Notes: a model not told the origin generated them from the letters alone. A stretch of DNA of 34,838 nt from JASFYU01 sp045046905 (GCA_045046905.1 JASFYU010000052.1:1-34838), one strand, 5' to 3'; positions 15,652-24,507 are shown, counted from the stretch's first letter. Numbers and translations: made by a program.

Positions 15652-17941
15652 TGTTTACAATTTTCACTTTTACAATGGGGTTGTTACCTGAGTTGTTTTT
15701 AGCGATTTGCAATAGAAATAACCCCTCTGAATAAGTCCATAACTCTGAAGGGACACCTCTGCCATTGATTTGTACATAAATTGGTTTAGATGGCAAGAGT
15801 GCTGCAAATTCGCCCCCTTCTTCTAATACTACTTCCATAGTATTTTGGGTGATTTTTGTATTTAGTATTGCCTTGTTCGAGATATACTTATTAATTAATC
15901 CGACGGCAGCCATATCATGTTCAATAGGAATAATAGAATAGAGTTTGTAACCCATTCGTCCTAAGGTGACATTTAAGGAATCCTTGCTTCTCAACTTTTT
16001 AAGGTCTTTCGCAAAGTAATCGTAGACAGCAAACTGGGAGCCACTTAGTCCATGTACATCGGATGGACTTACTGAGCCTGCGACAATGTCAGCATCAACT
16101 GTGTTCCAGACGCCCAAAACGCCTGTTTTTCCCACTCTAGAAAATGCCTTAAAAGGTCTTAACTCATTCACCTGGAATAGGCAATCTATGGTAGGCAGGG
16201 CAGGAACATCTGGTCGAAGTATTTTTCCATTCTGAAAAACTAATTGATTCAAAATTTCAAAATTTTGTTTTCCCGGCTCATCCGTAAGGTATATCGGACC
16301 TCCACTAATTGCCCTACTGATTGCGTGATATTCCCCATCTTTATGATGTGATTGGAACATATCAAAATCCGGCCACACCATATTAGAAAACCACATTGAA
16401 TTGTGTAAATTCATTAATATATGAGCAGCCGCATTTCCTTTTTCTACCTCCAAACTGAAATATGCTGTCTTTTTGGGGAAAAAATCATCCGAACTTCTAC
16501 CAATGGCCGATGATGTAAAATTGTATACTGATTCGGTCGCCATATCCTGACAATTGATTACGGCTCCATCAAAATGCTCTTTAATCGAGGATTGCAGATT
16601 GTTCTGCATGTTAGAGGCAATATCCCAATATGGCATTTTATTCAAATCGTTGAACTGACCTTTGGCTACTCTCTTGATTACCGATTGCTGATCTACCTTA
16701 AGAAAGGATATTCCCTCTTTCTTTAAATGGCTGTACCAGTCGTCATAAAACCGTTTACCCTTTGCAGACATTGCATTGGCTGTATAGTAGGTCTTTCCAC
16801 TTAGTGTGTCACTGTGCACATCATCTTTATCATAATATGGCATTAGGCTTTCACTTGTATTGAGAACTTCACCTGTTGGCGAAATACCATTCCAATAACC
16901 GTTCATGGTATGCCAAACACCTATATCCTTGACGCCATAGTTGGCTTTTAAATTTTTCGCGCTTTCTGCAAAACCTTTTGGAAACTTTTTTTTGTCGAAG
17001 TTGAACTTTTTCAGTTGTTGAAATTGGTTAACGGTTAACCAACCATCATCAATTAGCAACAAGGGAATTGGAAACTGATTTTCCTTGAAGGTAGCAATGG
17101 CATTCTTAAGATTACTTTCTGTGACATTTTCTCCTAAAGCATTCCAAGAACACCATCCGATGGATTCAAAAGCTTTGGGATAAGTTTTGTTTTTGCGTAA
17201 CCCTTCTTCGACTCCCATAGATTTCATTCCAACTTCGTAAAGATTTTTAACGGTTTGGTAGGGGTCGTTACCAAAAGAAATTGCCATTAAAGGAACATTT
17301 ACAGCGGCGAAGTTATCCTTGAAACTGACAGAACGGGCTCCGAAACGATTTTTCTGAGTTCCCAATGTGGCATTGTAACCCTTTCCACCCAATGGCATCA
17401 TTGCCCCGTAGTTTCCATCTGAATATTGAAAAAGAATAAAAAGAAGTTTCTCAGGATATGAATCCTTAATATCAAATACCTGCACTGGCTTTGTCCAAGC
17501 TTCCCAATCACCAAATAGATAACTGGCTATGCCTTTTTCATAAGAAGGAAAATGTTCAAAGAAAAGGCCAATATAATCGGAGCCCTTTGGAGATTGCATG
17601 CCATTTGAAGTCATGGTAAAAACAACTGCATCTCTTTCTGAATAGATCTGTGTCCGCACTTCAATTGGAGAATTTTCAGTATCATATTCGAAAAGAAAAA
17701 CTGAACATTCTTCCTTAACTTCTATTTTTGGGGCCGTTTGTGGAAGATCTTTATTTTCTATGAGAGGCATACCACCCGTAATTCTATCACTTCCTTTCCA
17801 TTTCAGGGCTAACCCTTCGCCATTTGAGGTAATTACAATATTCCTTTTGGAGGTTGTTAAAGTATCTTTTGATGCCTTATCAGAGCATGCGAGGGCATGG
17901 ATAAGGAATACAGAAATTAATGCTATTTTGAAAATTCTCAT
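15638..17941 (-). CDS. GH36 raffinose synthase/Sip1-type alpha-galactosidase lipoprotein
   Basis: A 767-residue secreted glycoside hydrolase. Lipobox LIHALAC (Cys19) followed by SDKASKD; the acidic residues suggest export to the cell surface. An N-terminal beta domain (about 30-250) precedes a TIM barrel with GH36/GH27-clan motifs: GWCSWN (262-267), LLIDDGW (295-301), FLKVDQQS with putative nucleophile Asp417, and GRSSDDFFP with the putative acid/base Asp at 485/486. A C-terminal beta domain follows. These signatures fit the raffinose-synthase/Sip1 branch of GH36, which acts on alpha-galactosides. It is first in a minus-strand operon with the GDPD pseudogene and the two phosphodiesterases, downstream of the operator at 18118-18149. 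Confidence 0.9.
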   Translation of the reverse strand: MRIFKIALISVFLIHALACSDKASKDTLTTSKRNIVITSNGEGLALKWKGSDRITGGMPLIENKDLPQTAPKIEVKEECSVFLFEYDTENSPIEVRTQIYSERDAVVFTMTSNGMQSPKGSDYIGLFFEHFPSYEKGIASYLFGDWEAWTKPVQVFDIKDSYPEKLLFILFQYSDGNYGAMMPLGGKGYNATLGTQKNRFGARSVSFKDNFAAVNVPLMAISFGNDPYQTVKNLYEVGMKSMGVEEGLRKNKTYPKAFESIGWCSWNALGENVTESNLKNAIATFKENQFPIPLLLIDDGWLTVNQFQQLKKFNFDKKKFPKGFAESAKNLKANYGVKDIGVWHTMNGYWNGISPTGEVLNTSESLMPYYDKDDVHSDTLSGKTYYTANAMSAKGKRFYDDWYSHLKKEGISFLKVDQQSVIKRVAKGQFNDLNKMPYWDIASNMQNNLQSSIKEHFDGAVINCQDMATESVYNFTSSAIGRSSDDFFPKKTAYFSLEVEKGNAAAHILMNLHNSMWFSNMVWPDFDMFQSHHKDGEYHAISRAISGGPIYLTDEPGKQNFEILNQLVFQNGKILRPDVPALPTIDCLFQVNELRPFKAFSRVGKTGVLGVWNTVDADIVAGSVSPSDVHGLSGSQFAVYDYFAKDLKKLRSKDSLNVTLGRMGYKLYSIIPIEHDMAAVGLINKYISNKAILNTKITQNTMEVVLEEGGEFAALLPSKPIYVQINGRGVPSELWTYSEGLFLLQIAKNNSGNNPIVKVKIVNNEEG

Positions 17942-18063
17942 TGCACATTAGGGTTGGTAATGTTTTTATATGGAAAATAACTAAATATCCAAACAGAAAG
18001 TTTTGCTGAAAAACAAAATTGAAGGGTTAACTTAATTTTAAAGCATACGCTTTTTAGTTAGCA

Positions 18064-18093
18064 CAAATTTATTGTAACAAAAATTGATTCCAA
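18064..18093 (-). promoter_or_regulatory. promoter of the GH36 operon
   Basis: On the minus strand TTG (18093-18091), 19 nt, TAAATTTG (18071-18064): a perfect Bacteroidota promoter. It lies 24 nt downstream of the paired CTACAT motif and leaves a leader of about 115 nt before the GH36 ATG. Confidence 0.55.
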
Positions 18094-18117
18094 TATAAGT
18101 AAAAAGGAATTATAAGG

Positions 18118-18149
18118 ACATATGTAGAAAGTAAACCAACAAATGTAGT
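18118..18149 (-). promoter_or_regulatory. candidate operator ACTACAT-N15-CTACATATGT, left arm
   Basis: On the minus strand ACTACAT (18149-18143) and CTACATATGT (18127-18118) are direct repeats of CTACAT with a period of 21 bp, two helical turns. The same 17 positions with the same spacing recur at 22453-22484 upstream of the right arm. In both places the motif faces the operon it precedes. An AraC-type DNA-binding domain, as at the end of the hybrid regulator next door, commonly binds direct repeats with this period. Confidence 0.6.
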
Positions 18150-18234
18150 AACCTCATATATTACCATTGTTGTTTAATAGTTTCCTCGTTTTTTTTACGG
18201 AAATTAAGGGATACAAAAAAATATCCATGAAATA

Positions 18235-21200
18235 ATGAGTTTGCACAAGGTATTATATGCTACGGTCTTTTTATTTCCTTTATGGTCTTTGTATGCATTT
18301 CAGACTATAAAATTTGACCATATAAACATTACCGATGGACTTTCAAATAATTCTGTGACTGCCATTGAAAAGGATGATTTGGGGTATATGTGGTTCGGAA
18401 CTTATAATGGCCTAAATAAGTATGATGGTTTAGAAATAAAGGGATACACCATGAAAGGTGATAAAACTGGTCTTCCTGATAACCACATAACTTCTCTGTA
18501 TAATGATTCAAGGGGAATTTTATGGGTCGGAACCCGAAATGGAGGTCTGGTTAAATATAATCAGGAATTGGATAACTTTATCCAAGTTAACCTTTTGACA
18601 GAGAAGGGCAAGGAGACTATTGAGATTCGAGCTATCACCGAAGATGGGAATGGTGATTTATGGATAGGCACCATTTCTCACGGTTTGTTTAGGGTTGACC
18701 ACAATAGAGGTGTTATGGGACATTATTCAACGAACTCGAAGTCAAAGCCCAGGTTAGTTTCTAATAATATAACCTCTCTTTATTTTGACACTCAAAATGG
18801 GAAACTAGTAGTCGGATCAAAATCTCCATTTATTGAACTGATAACGACGAATGAAGAGGTAATATCCTACTCTAAGTTTTCACTTATCTCAAAAGAAGAC
18901 CCGGTTTATCCAAAAAAAATTATAACCGATAAGGACCAAAACCTTTGGGTGGCTACTTATAAGAAAGGATTGTTTCGGGTTGATAAAGGTTCTAGTAATG
19001 TTCTTCACTGGGATACCCAAAACAGTACCCTTAGTCATAACGTTCTTTTCAATATGCTTTATAGGCCAGAGGAGAACTCCATTTGGCTTGCAACGGATGG
19101 AGGTGGAATACAGAATTATGACATTGTAAAGAATACTTTTTCATCTGTTGTAAGTTCTGAGGACCCTGAATCGTTGAGTAGCAATAGTGTTTTGAGTTTC
19201 TACAAAGATGAATTGGCCACAACTTGGATTGGCACTCAGTATGGTGGAGTTAATATATATGATATACTATTTCGTCAGTATAATACCATAAATGTATTTG
19301 ATGGCTTGACCAATAACAGAGTTAAATGTTTTTTGAAATATGATGAGCAAAGCGTCTACATTGGTACAGACGGAGGCGGATTATCAAGATATGATAAGGC
19401 TACCAATGTCGTTCATAAGATTGATATAGGTATTGTCAACCTGAATATAAATTCATTGTTCAAAAAAGCGAATGGATCTATTCTTATCGGAGCCTATGGT
19501 AATGGGTTGTTTGAATACAACCCACGAACACAATCCGTAAAAAGTCTCTTGCCGAAGAATTTCGTTGAAAATAACAGTACTGAGATTTTTATTCAAGATG
19601 CGCTTGAGATTAAGGACACTATTGTCTTTGGAACCCCATACGGATTGTATTATATACCGATAAAAGGAGAGTTGTATAGAATAGAACTAAGCAACCCTGA
19701 CGCTCCTTTGGATGATTATCAATTAAACTCGATTAAGTGTTTGGCGAAAAATGGAACTACCATATGGGCAGGAACTAAAGCCGGTTTTGTAGAAGTTCTT
19801 TTAGAAGAAAAACTAAAAGTCAACTACTTCAAAATCATGAGTTCAGGACAGGGACTAACGCCTCAAAGCGAGAATATTATCAACCGCATCAAAGTACTGG
19901 ACAAAAAAATTATGTTATGTTCAGATAGAGGAATAAAGTTGTTCGATATCAATAGCAGAGAGATAAGTATGTTTGAAATCTCAGATGACTTAGACGAAAG
20001 TATGATTCTTGACATTGCTGTTGATGAGAATGATTATTGGATATGTACAAACGATAACGGACTTGTAAAATTCCATGCTGAGAATCGAACAACTGAGTTT
20101 ATTACCGACGATAATGGACTTCAGGACAATAGTTTAAATGCCATTTTACTAACCAGTGAGAATAAGATATTTGTTGGAGGAAATAATGGATTTAATCATT
20201 TTTACTTAAACAATATCAAAAAAAATAAAGTAAAACCTCCTGTACATTTCACTGATTTTAAACTCTTCAATAAGTCAGTAGATTTTACCCTAGACAAAGG
20301 GTTAATTGATAAACATATTTCCAAATATAAAAGTTTAACCTTAAAATCGAATCAAAATGATGTTAGTTTCGATTTTATCGCTTTGAACTATAATTCTCCA
20401 TATAACAACATGTACGCTTACATAATGGAAAACTACGACCAAGGATGGAATTATGTTGGGAACAAAACTATCGCGACTTACACTAATCTGCCACCTGGTG
20501 ATTTTGTGCTAAAGGTGAAAGCTTCGAATAATGATGGGTTATGGACGTCTGAAGATTTAAGGATGGAAATCAAGGTTCTTCCGCCCTGGTATAAGACCTT
20601 TTGGGCATATTTTGGTTATATCGCTTTGATTTTACTTTTGTTATTTGCATTCTATAAAATTTTATTGAATTGGACCAAACTAAATCATAAACTTGAAATT
20701 GAGACTTTGGAAAAGGAGAAAACTGAATCTTTAATCAGGGAAAGGGTAGAGTTTTTCACCAATATTTCTCATGAATTTAAGACACCTCTAAGTCTTATTT
20801 TGGCACCTATAGATAATTTGATTGAAAATGGGGGGGGGGCAATAGAAGTGTATAAGCTAATCCGTCAAAATGCAAATCGCTTACTCCGTCTAATAAATCA
20901 GCTAATGGACTTTAGAAAAAATGAGACAGGGAACCTTAGTCGAAACCCAGAAGTATTTGAGATTAAAGAGTTCATGAATGACGTCATAGGCTCATTTGAT
21001 ATTTTGGCAAATCAACGTGAACTGTTATTTAGTCATGAACTGAGTGCTTTTACGAAGATCGAAACAGATAAGGACAAATTAGATAAAATACTCTTCAATA
21101 TTTTATCGAATGCTTTTAGGGCATGTAGAAAGGGAGACAGTATCAAAGTTAGTTCTAGAATCTATTTAAATAACCAAAATTACTTTTTGGAAACTGTAAT

Positions 21201-22275
21201 TAAAGATAATGGAATAGGAATAGCGCAAGACCATCTAAGTAAAATTTTTAATAGGTTTTATCAAGTCGAGCAGAACCCCGGGAGCACTGGAGTCGGCCTC
21301 TCGCTTGTAAAAGCATATGTTGACCTTTTAAATGGGGAGATTTTAGTAGAAAGCAGAAAAGGCGAAGGTACTAGCTTTAGGATTACCTTACCAGTAATAG
21401 TTCCAGATAAACCAGAAATTGATGTTCGCGTAATACGTGAAATTAATCCTGATGCAAATGAGGTCGTTGAGATTGAAATCAAAAATATGAACGTGAAATC
21501 GAAAAAGATACTTATTGTTGAAGATGAATTTGAGATTTTGACTTATTTAAGTCGGATTTTGGGAGAGGATTATACAATCATAAAAGCTGCGGATGGGGTA
21601 GAAGGCCTTGAGCGAACATTGGTTAGTTGGCCAGATTTAATTATCAGTGATGTCATGATGCCAAGAATGTCTGGCTTTGAGCTATGTACCGCAATCAAAG
21701 AGGATGTTCGAACTAACCATATACCAATAATACTACTTACCGCTATGTCCTCAGAGGAGAAAACAATTGAGGGAACGAAGTTTGGAGCTGATCTATATAT
21801 TCACAAACCGTTTAACATAAATCTACTACAGGAACAAGTAAGGACTTTATTTTCTAATATAGAGAAACGAAAAGACAGCTATAGGGCAACCATTTCTCAT
21901 AAAAACGAACATAAGACAAAGGAGGATGCGCAAGATCCTTTTGTCGAGAAAGTCACGAAAATTATTCTAGAACACCTGACAGATATGGCATTTAACGTTG
22001 CGGATTTAAGTAGTAAACTTGCCATGCACCGGACCAATCTTCATCATAAAATTAAGACTCTAACTGGACTGACCCCATCAGAATTCATACGCAGCGTGAG
22101 ACTTGCTGAGGCTTTATCAAAGTTAAGAGAAAATTCGCTTAATGTTAGTGAAATAGCTTATACTGTGGGGTTTAATACTCCAGCCTATTTTACAAAGTGT
22201 TTCAAAAGACAATATGGATGCCTGCCGGGGGAATATAGAAAATATTTTGAGTCACTGCCACCTTCGGAATCCTAA
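18235..22275 (+). CDS. hybrid two-component system regulator (HTCS) of the locus
   Basis: A 1346-residue sensor, kinase and transcription factor in one chain. The signal segment (1-22) is followed by a periplasmic double beta-propeller of Reg_prop repeats (about 25-690, e.g. DLGYMWFGTYNGLNKYDG, DSRGILWVGTRNGGLVKYN). Next come a Y_Y_Y domain (about 700-780), a transmembrane helix (about 788-810), HisKA with His846 (ISHEFKTPLSL), HATPase (DNGIGI, IFNRFYQ, GVGLSLVK), a receiver domain (about 1092-1205) with Asp1139 in SDVMMP, and an AraC HTH (about 1250-1340, ending near GFNTPAYFTKCFKRQYG). Such proteins sense a released oligosaccharide and switch on the adjacent PUL. A run of ten G (20830-20839, codons 866-869) lies just after the HisKA helix. 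It is divergent from the GH36 operon. Confidence 0.96.
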   Translation: MSLHKVLYATVFLFPLWSLYAFQTIKFDHINITDGLSNNSVTAIEKDDLGYMWFGTYNGLNKYDGLEIKGYTMKGDKTGLPDNHITSLYNDSRGILWVGTRNGGLVKYNQELDNFIQVNLLTEKGKETIEIRAITEDGNGDLWIGTISHGLFRVDHNRGVMGHYSTNSKSKPRLVSNNITSLYFDTQNGKLVVGSKSPFIELITTNEEVISYSKFSLISKEDPVYPKKIITDKDQNLWVATYKKGLFRVDKGSSNVLHWDTQNSTLSHNVLFNMLYRPEENSIWLATDGGGIQNYDIVKNTFSSVVSSEDPESLSSNSVLSFYKDELATTWIGTQYGGVNIYDILFRQYNTINVFDGLTNNRVKCFLKYDEQSVYIGTDGGGLSRYDKATNVVHKIDIGIVNLNINSLFKKANGSILIGAYGNGLFEYNPRTQSVKSLLPKNFVENNSTEIFIQDALEIKDTIVFGTPYGLYYIPIKGELYRIELSNPDAPLDDYQLNSIKCLAKNGTTIWAGTKAGFVEVLLEEKLKVNYFKIMSSGQGLTPQSENIINRIKVLDKKIMLCSDRGIKLFDINSREISMFEISDDLDESMILDIAVDENDYWICTNDNGLVKFHAENRTTEFITDDNGLQDNSLNAILLTSENKIFVGGNNGFNHFYLNNIKKNKVKPPVHFTDFKLFNKSVDFTLDKGLIDKHISKYKSLTLKSNQNDVSFDFIALNYNSPYNNMYAYIMENYDQGWNYVGNKTIATYTNLPPGDFVLKVKASNNDGLWTSEDLRMEIKVLPPWYKTFWAYFGYIALILLLLFAFYKILLNWTKLNHKLEIETLEKEKTESLIRERVEFFTNISHEFKTPLSLILAPIDNLIENGGGAIEVYKLIRQNANRLLRLINQLMDFRKNETGNLSRNPEVFEIKEFMNDVIGSFDILANQRELLFSHELSAFTKIETDKDKLDKILFNILSNAFRACRKGDSIKVSSRIYLNNQNYFLETVIKDNGIGIAQDHLSKIFNRFYQVEQNPGSTGVGLSLVKAYVDLLNGEILVESRKGEGTSFRITLPVIVPDKPEIDVRVIREINPDANEVVEIEIKNMNVKSKKILIVEDEFEILTYLSRILGEDYTIIKAADGVEGLERTLVSWPDLIISDVMMPRMSGFELCTAIKEDVRTNHIPIILLTAMSSEEKTIEGTKFGADLYIHKPFNINLLQEQVRTLFSNIEKRKDSYRATISHKNEHKTKEDAQDPFVEKVTKIILEHLTDMAFNVADLSSKLAMHRTNLHHKIKTLTGLTPSEFIRSVRLAEALSKLRENSLNVSEIAYTVGFNTPAYFTKCFKRQYGCLPGEYRKYFESLPPSES
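20830..20839 (+). repeat. G10 homopolymer inside the HTCS gene
   Basis: Ten consecutive G encode Gly-Gly-Gly plus the first base of Ala in the kinase region. It is by far the longest G run I noticed in this AT-rich window. Loss or gain of one G would frameshift the protein before its ATPase, receiver and DNA-binding domains. Confidence 0.9.
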
Positions 22276-22537
22276 AGATTATCTTAAGAATTGAACTAGA
22301 ATCCATATCTAGTCCGGGAATATCATGCAAAATTACACCCGTAGACCCGTTGGGAGCTATTGATTTGGAACAGCGATTCTTTAACTACAATCTCCAATTC
22401 AATAGTATTTGTCCTACAGAAAACGAGACAACGCAACTCTAAAGCTTCAACAACTACATATCTTCCATAAATAACTACATATGTGAATGAGAGTTGGTAA
22501 ATCAAAATATAGTTTTGGCTTGAATTAACCATGTGAT
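22276..22537. other. intergenic region between HTCS and the right arm
   Basis: No supportable protein gene up to 22537. It holds the paired CTACAT operator (22453-22484), a -7-like TAGTTTTG (22510-22517), and a short inverted repeat ACTAGA/TCTAGT near 22296-22314 just after the HTCS stop, without a T-run. Confidence 0.5.
22453..22484 (+). promoter_or_regulatory. candidate operator ACTACAT-N15-CTACATATGT, right arm
   Basis: AACTACATAT occurs at 22452-22461 and again at 22473-22482, a 21-bp period. The second copy extends to CTACATATGT (22475-22484), identical in layout to the minus-strand copy at 18118-18149. A -7-like TAGTTTTG follows at 22510-22517, but I see no well-spaced -33 TTG. That fits a promoter which depends on an activator bound just upstream. 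Confidence 0.6.
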
Positions 22538-22621
22538 ATGAAAAAAACAAAAATTTTTCAATTGCTTTTAATATGTATGGGGGTTATTAGTTTGGTCCTT
22601 TTAATGGTCTGGATTGCATAA
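22538..22621 (+). CDS. possible 27-residue membrane or leader peptide
   Basis: ATG at 22538 opens a 27-codon frame ending in TAA: MKKTKIFQ, then a hydrophobic run LLLICMGVISLVLLMVW. It has a lysine-rich N-terminus and one transmembrane-length segment, so it looks like a tiny membrane protein or an orphan signal sequence. It would sit in the leader transcribed from the operator at 22453-22484, 78 nt before the LamG lipoprotein. With only 27 codons, chance cannot be excluded. Confidence 0.3.
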   Translation: MKKTKIFQLLLICMGVISLVLLMVWIA

Positions 22622-22699
22622 CTGGTTTTAGTAGACTGTACCTCTTACATATCGTAGATGTTTATCTATCCATTTTTTTAATATAAATCAAAATTAATT

Positions 22700-24472
22700 A
22701 TGAAAACTTTGAAATTTAGTTACTTGCTGGTCGCAATGACTTTCCTTTTTTTGGGAAGTTGCGGTAGCGATGATGAAGGAGGAGGAGCCTGTAATATTAC
22801 TTGCCCTTCTGGTCAAATTGTAAGCGCAAATTGTGATTGTGTCCCGGATCCTAATGCAATTGTGTGCAATGGGTTGACATGCCCTTCCGGTCAAACCCTT
22901 AACGAACAGGATTGTGTATGCGCATGTACTCTTACATGTCCCACGGGACAAGTGCTCAACGAAGAAGACTGTGCATGCGAGATTGATACTACGGGTCTTA
23001 CAACCTTAATTGTAGACATGTCTTTTGAGCAAGATTTTAGTGATGCAAGTGGAAACAACCTTAATGGAACTGGAGCAGGAACCATAGATTTTGTATTTGA
23101 TAATGACCTCGGGAGAAACGTCGCTGAGTTTGCCGAAGATGGTTATGTGAAATTACCGCTTGATGAAAAACTGAATTTTGGTACTGACAAGGATTTTACT
23201 TTTTCGGTTTGGGTAAAGACCTCTACAACAATTAATTCTGATCCTGCCATCATTAGTTCGCAGGACTGGAATGCGGGAAGTAATCCGGGCTTTGGAATTT
23301 ATCTGCAAGACGACGATGACAAAGGAGGGGGAGTTCGCGAGTATTGGAAATTCAAAAGTAGTGGAGGCACACTTGACATGGATGGGCATGATATAGTTAC
23401 CAATGGCTGGGGTCCAGGTTTTGAAACTGTAGTTGATGGTGCATGGACAATGCTTACCATTACAGCTGACCGGGACGGGAATGTTACGGCCTATCAGGAC
23501 GGTATCCAACGCGGGCAGACAACGTTTACAGAAGGCGGAGATCCAGCGGCAGCTTTTATTGGCGATTTGAACTCACCCAATCCGTGGGTCATCATGCAGC
23601 ATGGTGCGGTAGAGGATATTGCAGTGGGCCCTTATGACAAAGACTTTGCAGGAAGAATTGCTAACGTTAAGATCTATGAAGGGGTATTGACCTCAGCAGA
23701 AGTTGGAAGCCTCTTTGCCGAGGAGACCACCAATGGTACAGGTGGAAGTGGTATTGTAGTCGATATGTCCTTTGAACAAGACCTTAATGATGCCAGTGGA
23801 AATGGCCTCAATGGCACCGGGGTAGGGACTGTGGACATTGTATTTGACGATGATCTCGGAAGAAATGTGGCTGAGTTTGCCGAAGATGGTTATGTGAAAT
23901 TACCGATCGACGAAAAACTGAACTTTGGCACAGATAAAGATTTTACTTTTTCAATTCTGGTAAAGACCTCTACAACGATCAATTCTGATCCTGCCATCAT
24001 TAGTTCGCAGGACTGGAATGCGGGAAGCAACCCGGGCTTCGGAATTTATCTTCAGGATGATGATGATAAAGGAGGCGGAGTTCGAGAATATTGGAAATTC
24101 AAAAGTAGCGGTGGTACTCTTGATATGGACGGTCATGACATTGTGATCAATGGATGGGGCGAAGGATTTGAGACCGTAGTGGATGGAGCATGGACTATGC
24201 TTACCATTACAGCTGACCGGGACGGGAATGTCACGGCCTATCAGGATGGTATCCAGCGCGGGCAGACAACGTTTACAGAAGGCGGAGATCCAGCGGCAGC
24301 TTTTATTGGCGATTTGACCTCGCCTAATCCGTGGGTCATCATGCAGCATGGTGGGGTTGAGGATCCTGCAGTGGGTCCCTACGATAAGGATTTTTCGGGG
24401 AGGATAGCTGATGTCAAAATTTACGATAGAGTATTGACCGCATCTGAAGTGGCAAATTTGTTTCCGTTCTAA
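22700..24472 (+). CDS. surface lipoprotein with Cys-rich N-terminus and two tandem LamG domains
   Basis: A 590-residue protein, probably the glycan-binding surface lipoprotein of the locus. Lipobox LGSC (Cys21) followed by GSDDEGGG, an acidic surface-export-like signal. Residues about 31-93 hold three short repeats of the form C-x3/4-CPSGQ-x6-7-C-x-C (SGQIVSANCDC, SGQTLNEQDCVC, TGQVLNEEDCAC), probably disulfide-bonded knots. Two LamG-like domains follow (105-341 and 354-590), about 90 percent identical, with SSQDWNAGSNPGFGIYL, TADRDGNVTAYQDG and GRIANVKIYEGVL (GRIADVKIYDRVL in the second copy). No catalytic motif is seen. It is first in the right arm, followed by a terminator and the SusCD genes. 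LamG sequences in the phosphodiesterase at 13093 share the DW-x-x-G-x-x-PG and DRDG-Y-DG patterns. Confidence 0.85.
   Translation: MKTLKFSYLLVAMTFLFLGSCGSDDEGGGACNITCPSGQIVSANCDCVPDPNAIVCNGLTCPSGQTLNEQDCVCACTLTCPTGQVLNEEDCACEIDTTGLTTLIVDMSFEQDFSDASGNNLNGTGAGTIDFVFDNDLGRNVAEFAEDGYVKLPLDEKLNFGTDKDFTFSVWVKTSTTINSDPAIISSQDWNAGSNPGFGIYLQDDDDKGGGVREYWKFKSSGGTLDMDGHDIVTNGWGPGFETVVDGAWTMLTITADRDGNVTAYQDGIQRGQTTFTEGGDPAAAFIGDLNSPNPWVIMQHGAVEDIAVGPYDKDFAGRIANVKIYEGVLTSAEVGSLFAEETTNGTGGSGIVVDMSFEQDLNDASGNGLNGTGVGTVDIVFDDDLGRNVAEFAEDGYVKLPIDEKLNFGTDKDFTFSILVKTSTTINSDPAIISSQDWNAGSNPGFGIYLQDDDDKGGGVREYWKFKSSGGTLDMDGHDIVINGWGEGFETVVDGAWTMLTITADRDGNVTAYQDGIQRGQTTFTEGGDPAAAFIGDLTSPNPWVIMQHGGVEDPAVGPYDKDFSGRIADVKIYDRVLTASEVANLFPF
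23012..24469 (+). repeat. tandem in-gene duplication, 747-bp period
   Basis: Codons 105-341 are repeated as 354-590 (offset 249 codons). Protein identity is about 90 percent by eye, but the DNA identity is uneven. The stretches over TTINSDPAIISSQDWNAG and TADRDGNVTAYQDG through PAAAFIGDL are almost identical in DNA. Others, such as the region encoding QDDDDKGGG, carry several synonymous changes. This patchwork suggests gene conversion after the duplication. Confidence 0.85.
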
Positions 24473-24507
24473 GGGTTTATAAACTGCTGTTGAAATAGGC
24501 TATAAAG

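Noticed and set aside
22694..24349. Minus-strand open frames across the LamG gene
   Set aside because: They mirror the duplicated plus-strand sequence (the same frame appears twice) and lack coding features.
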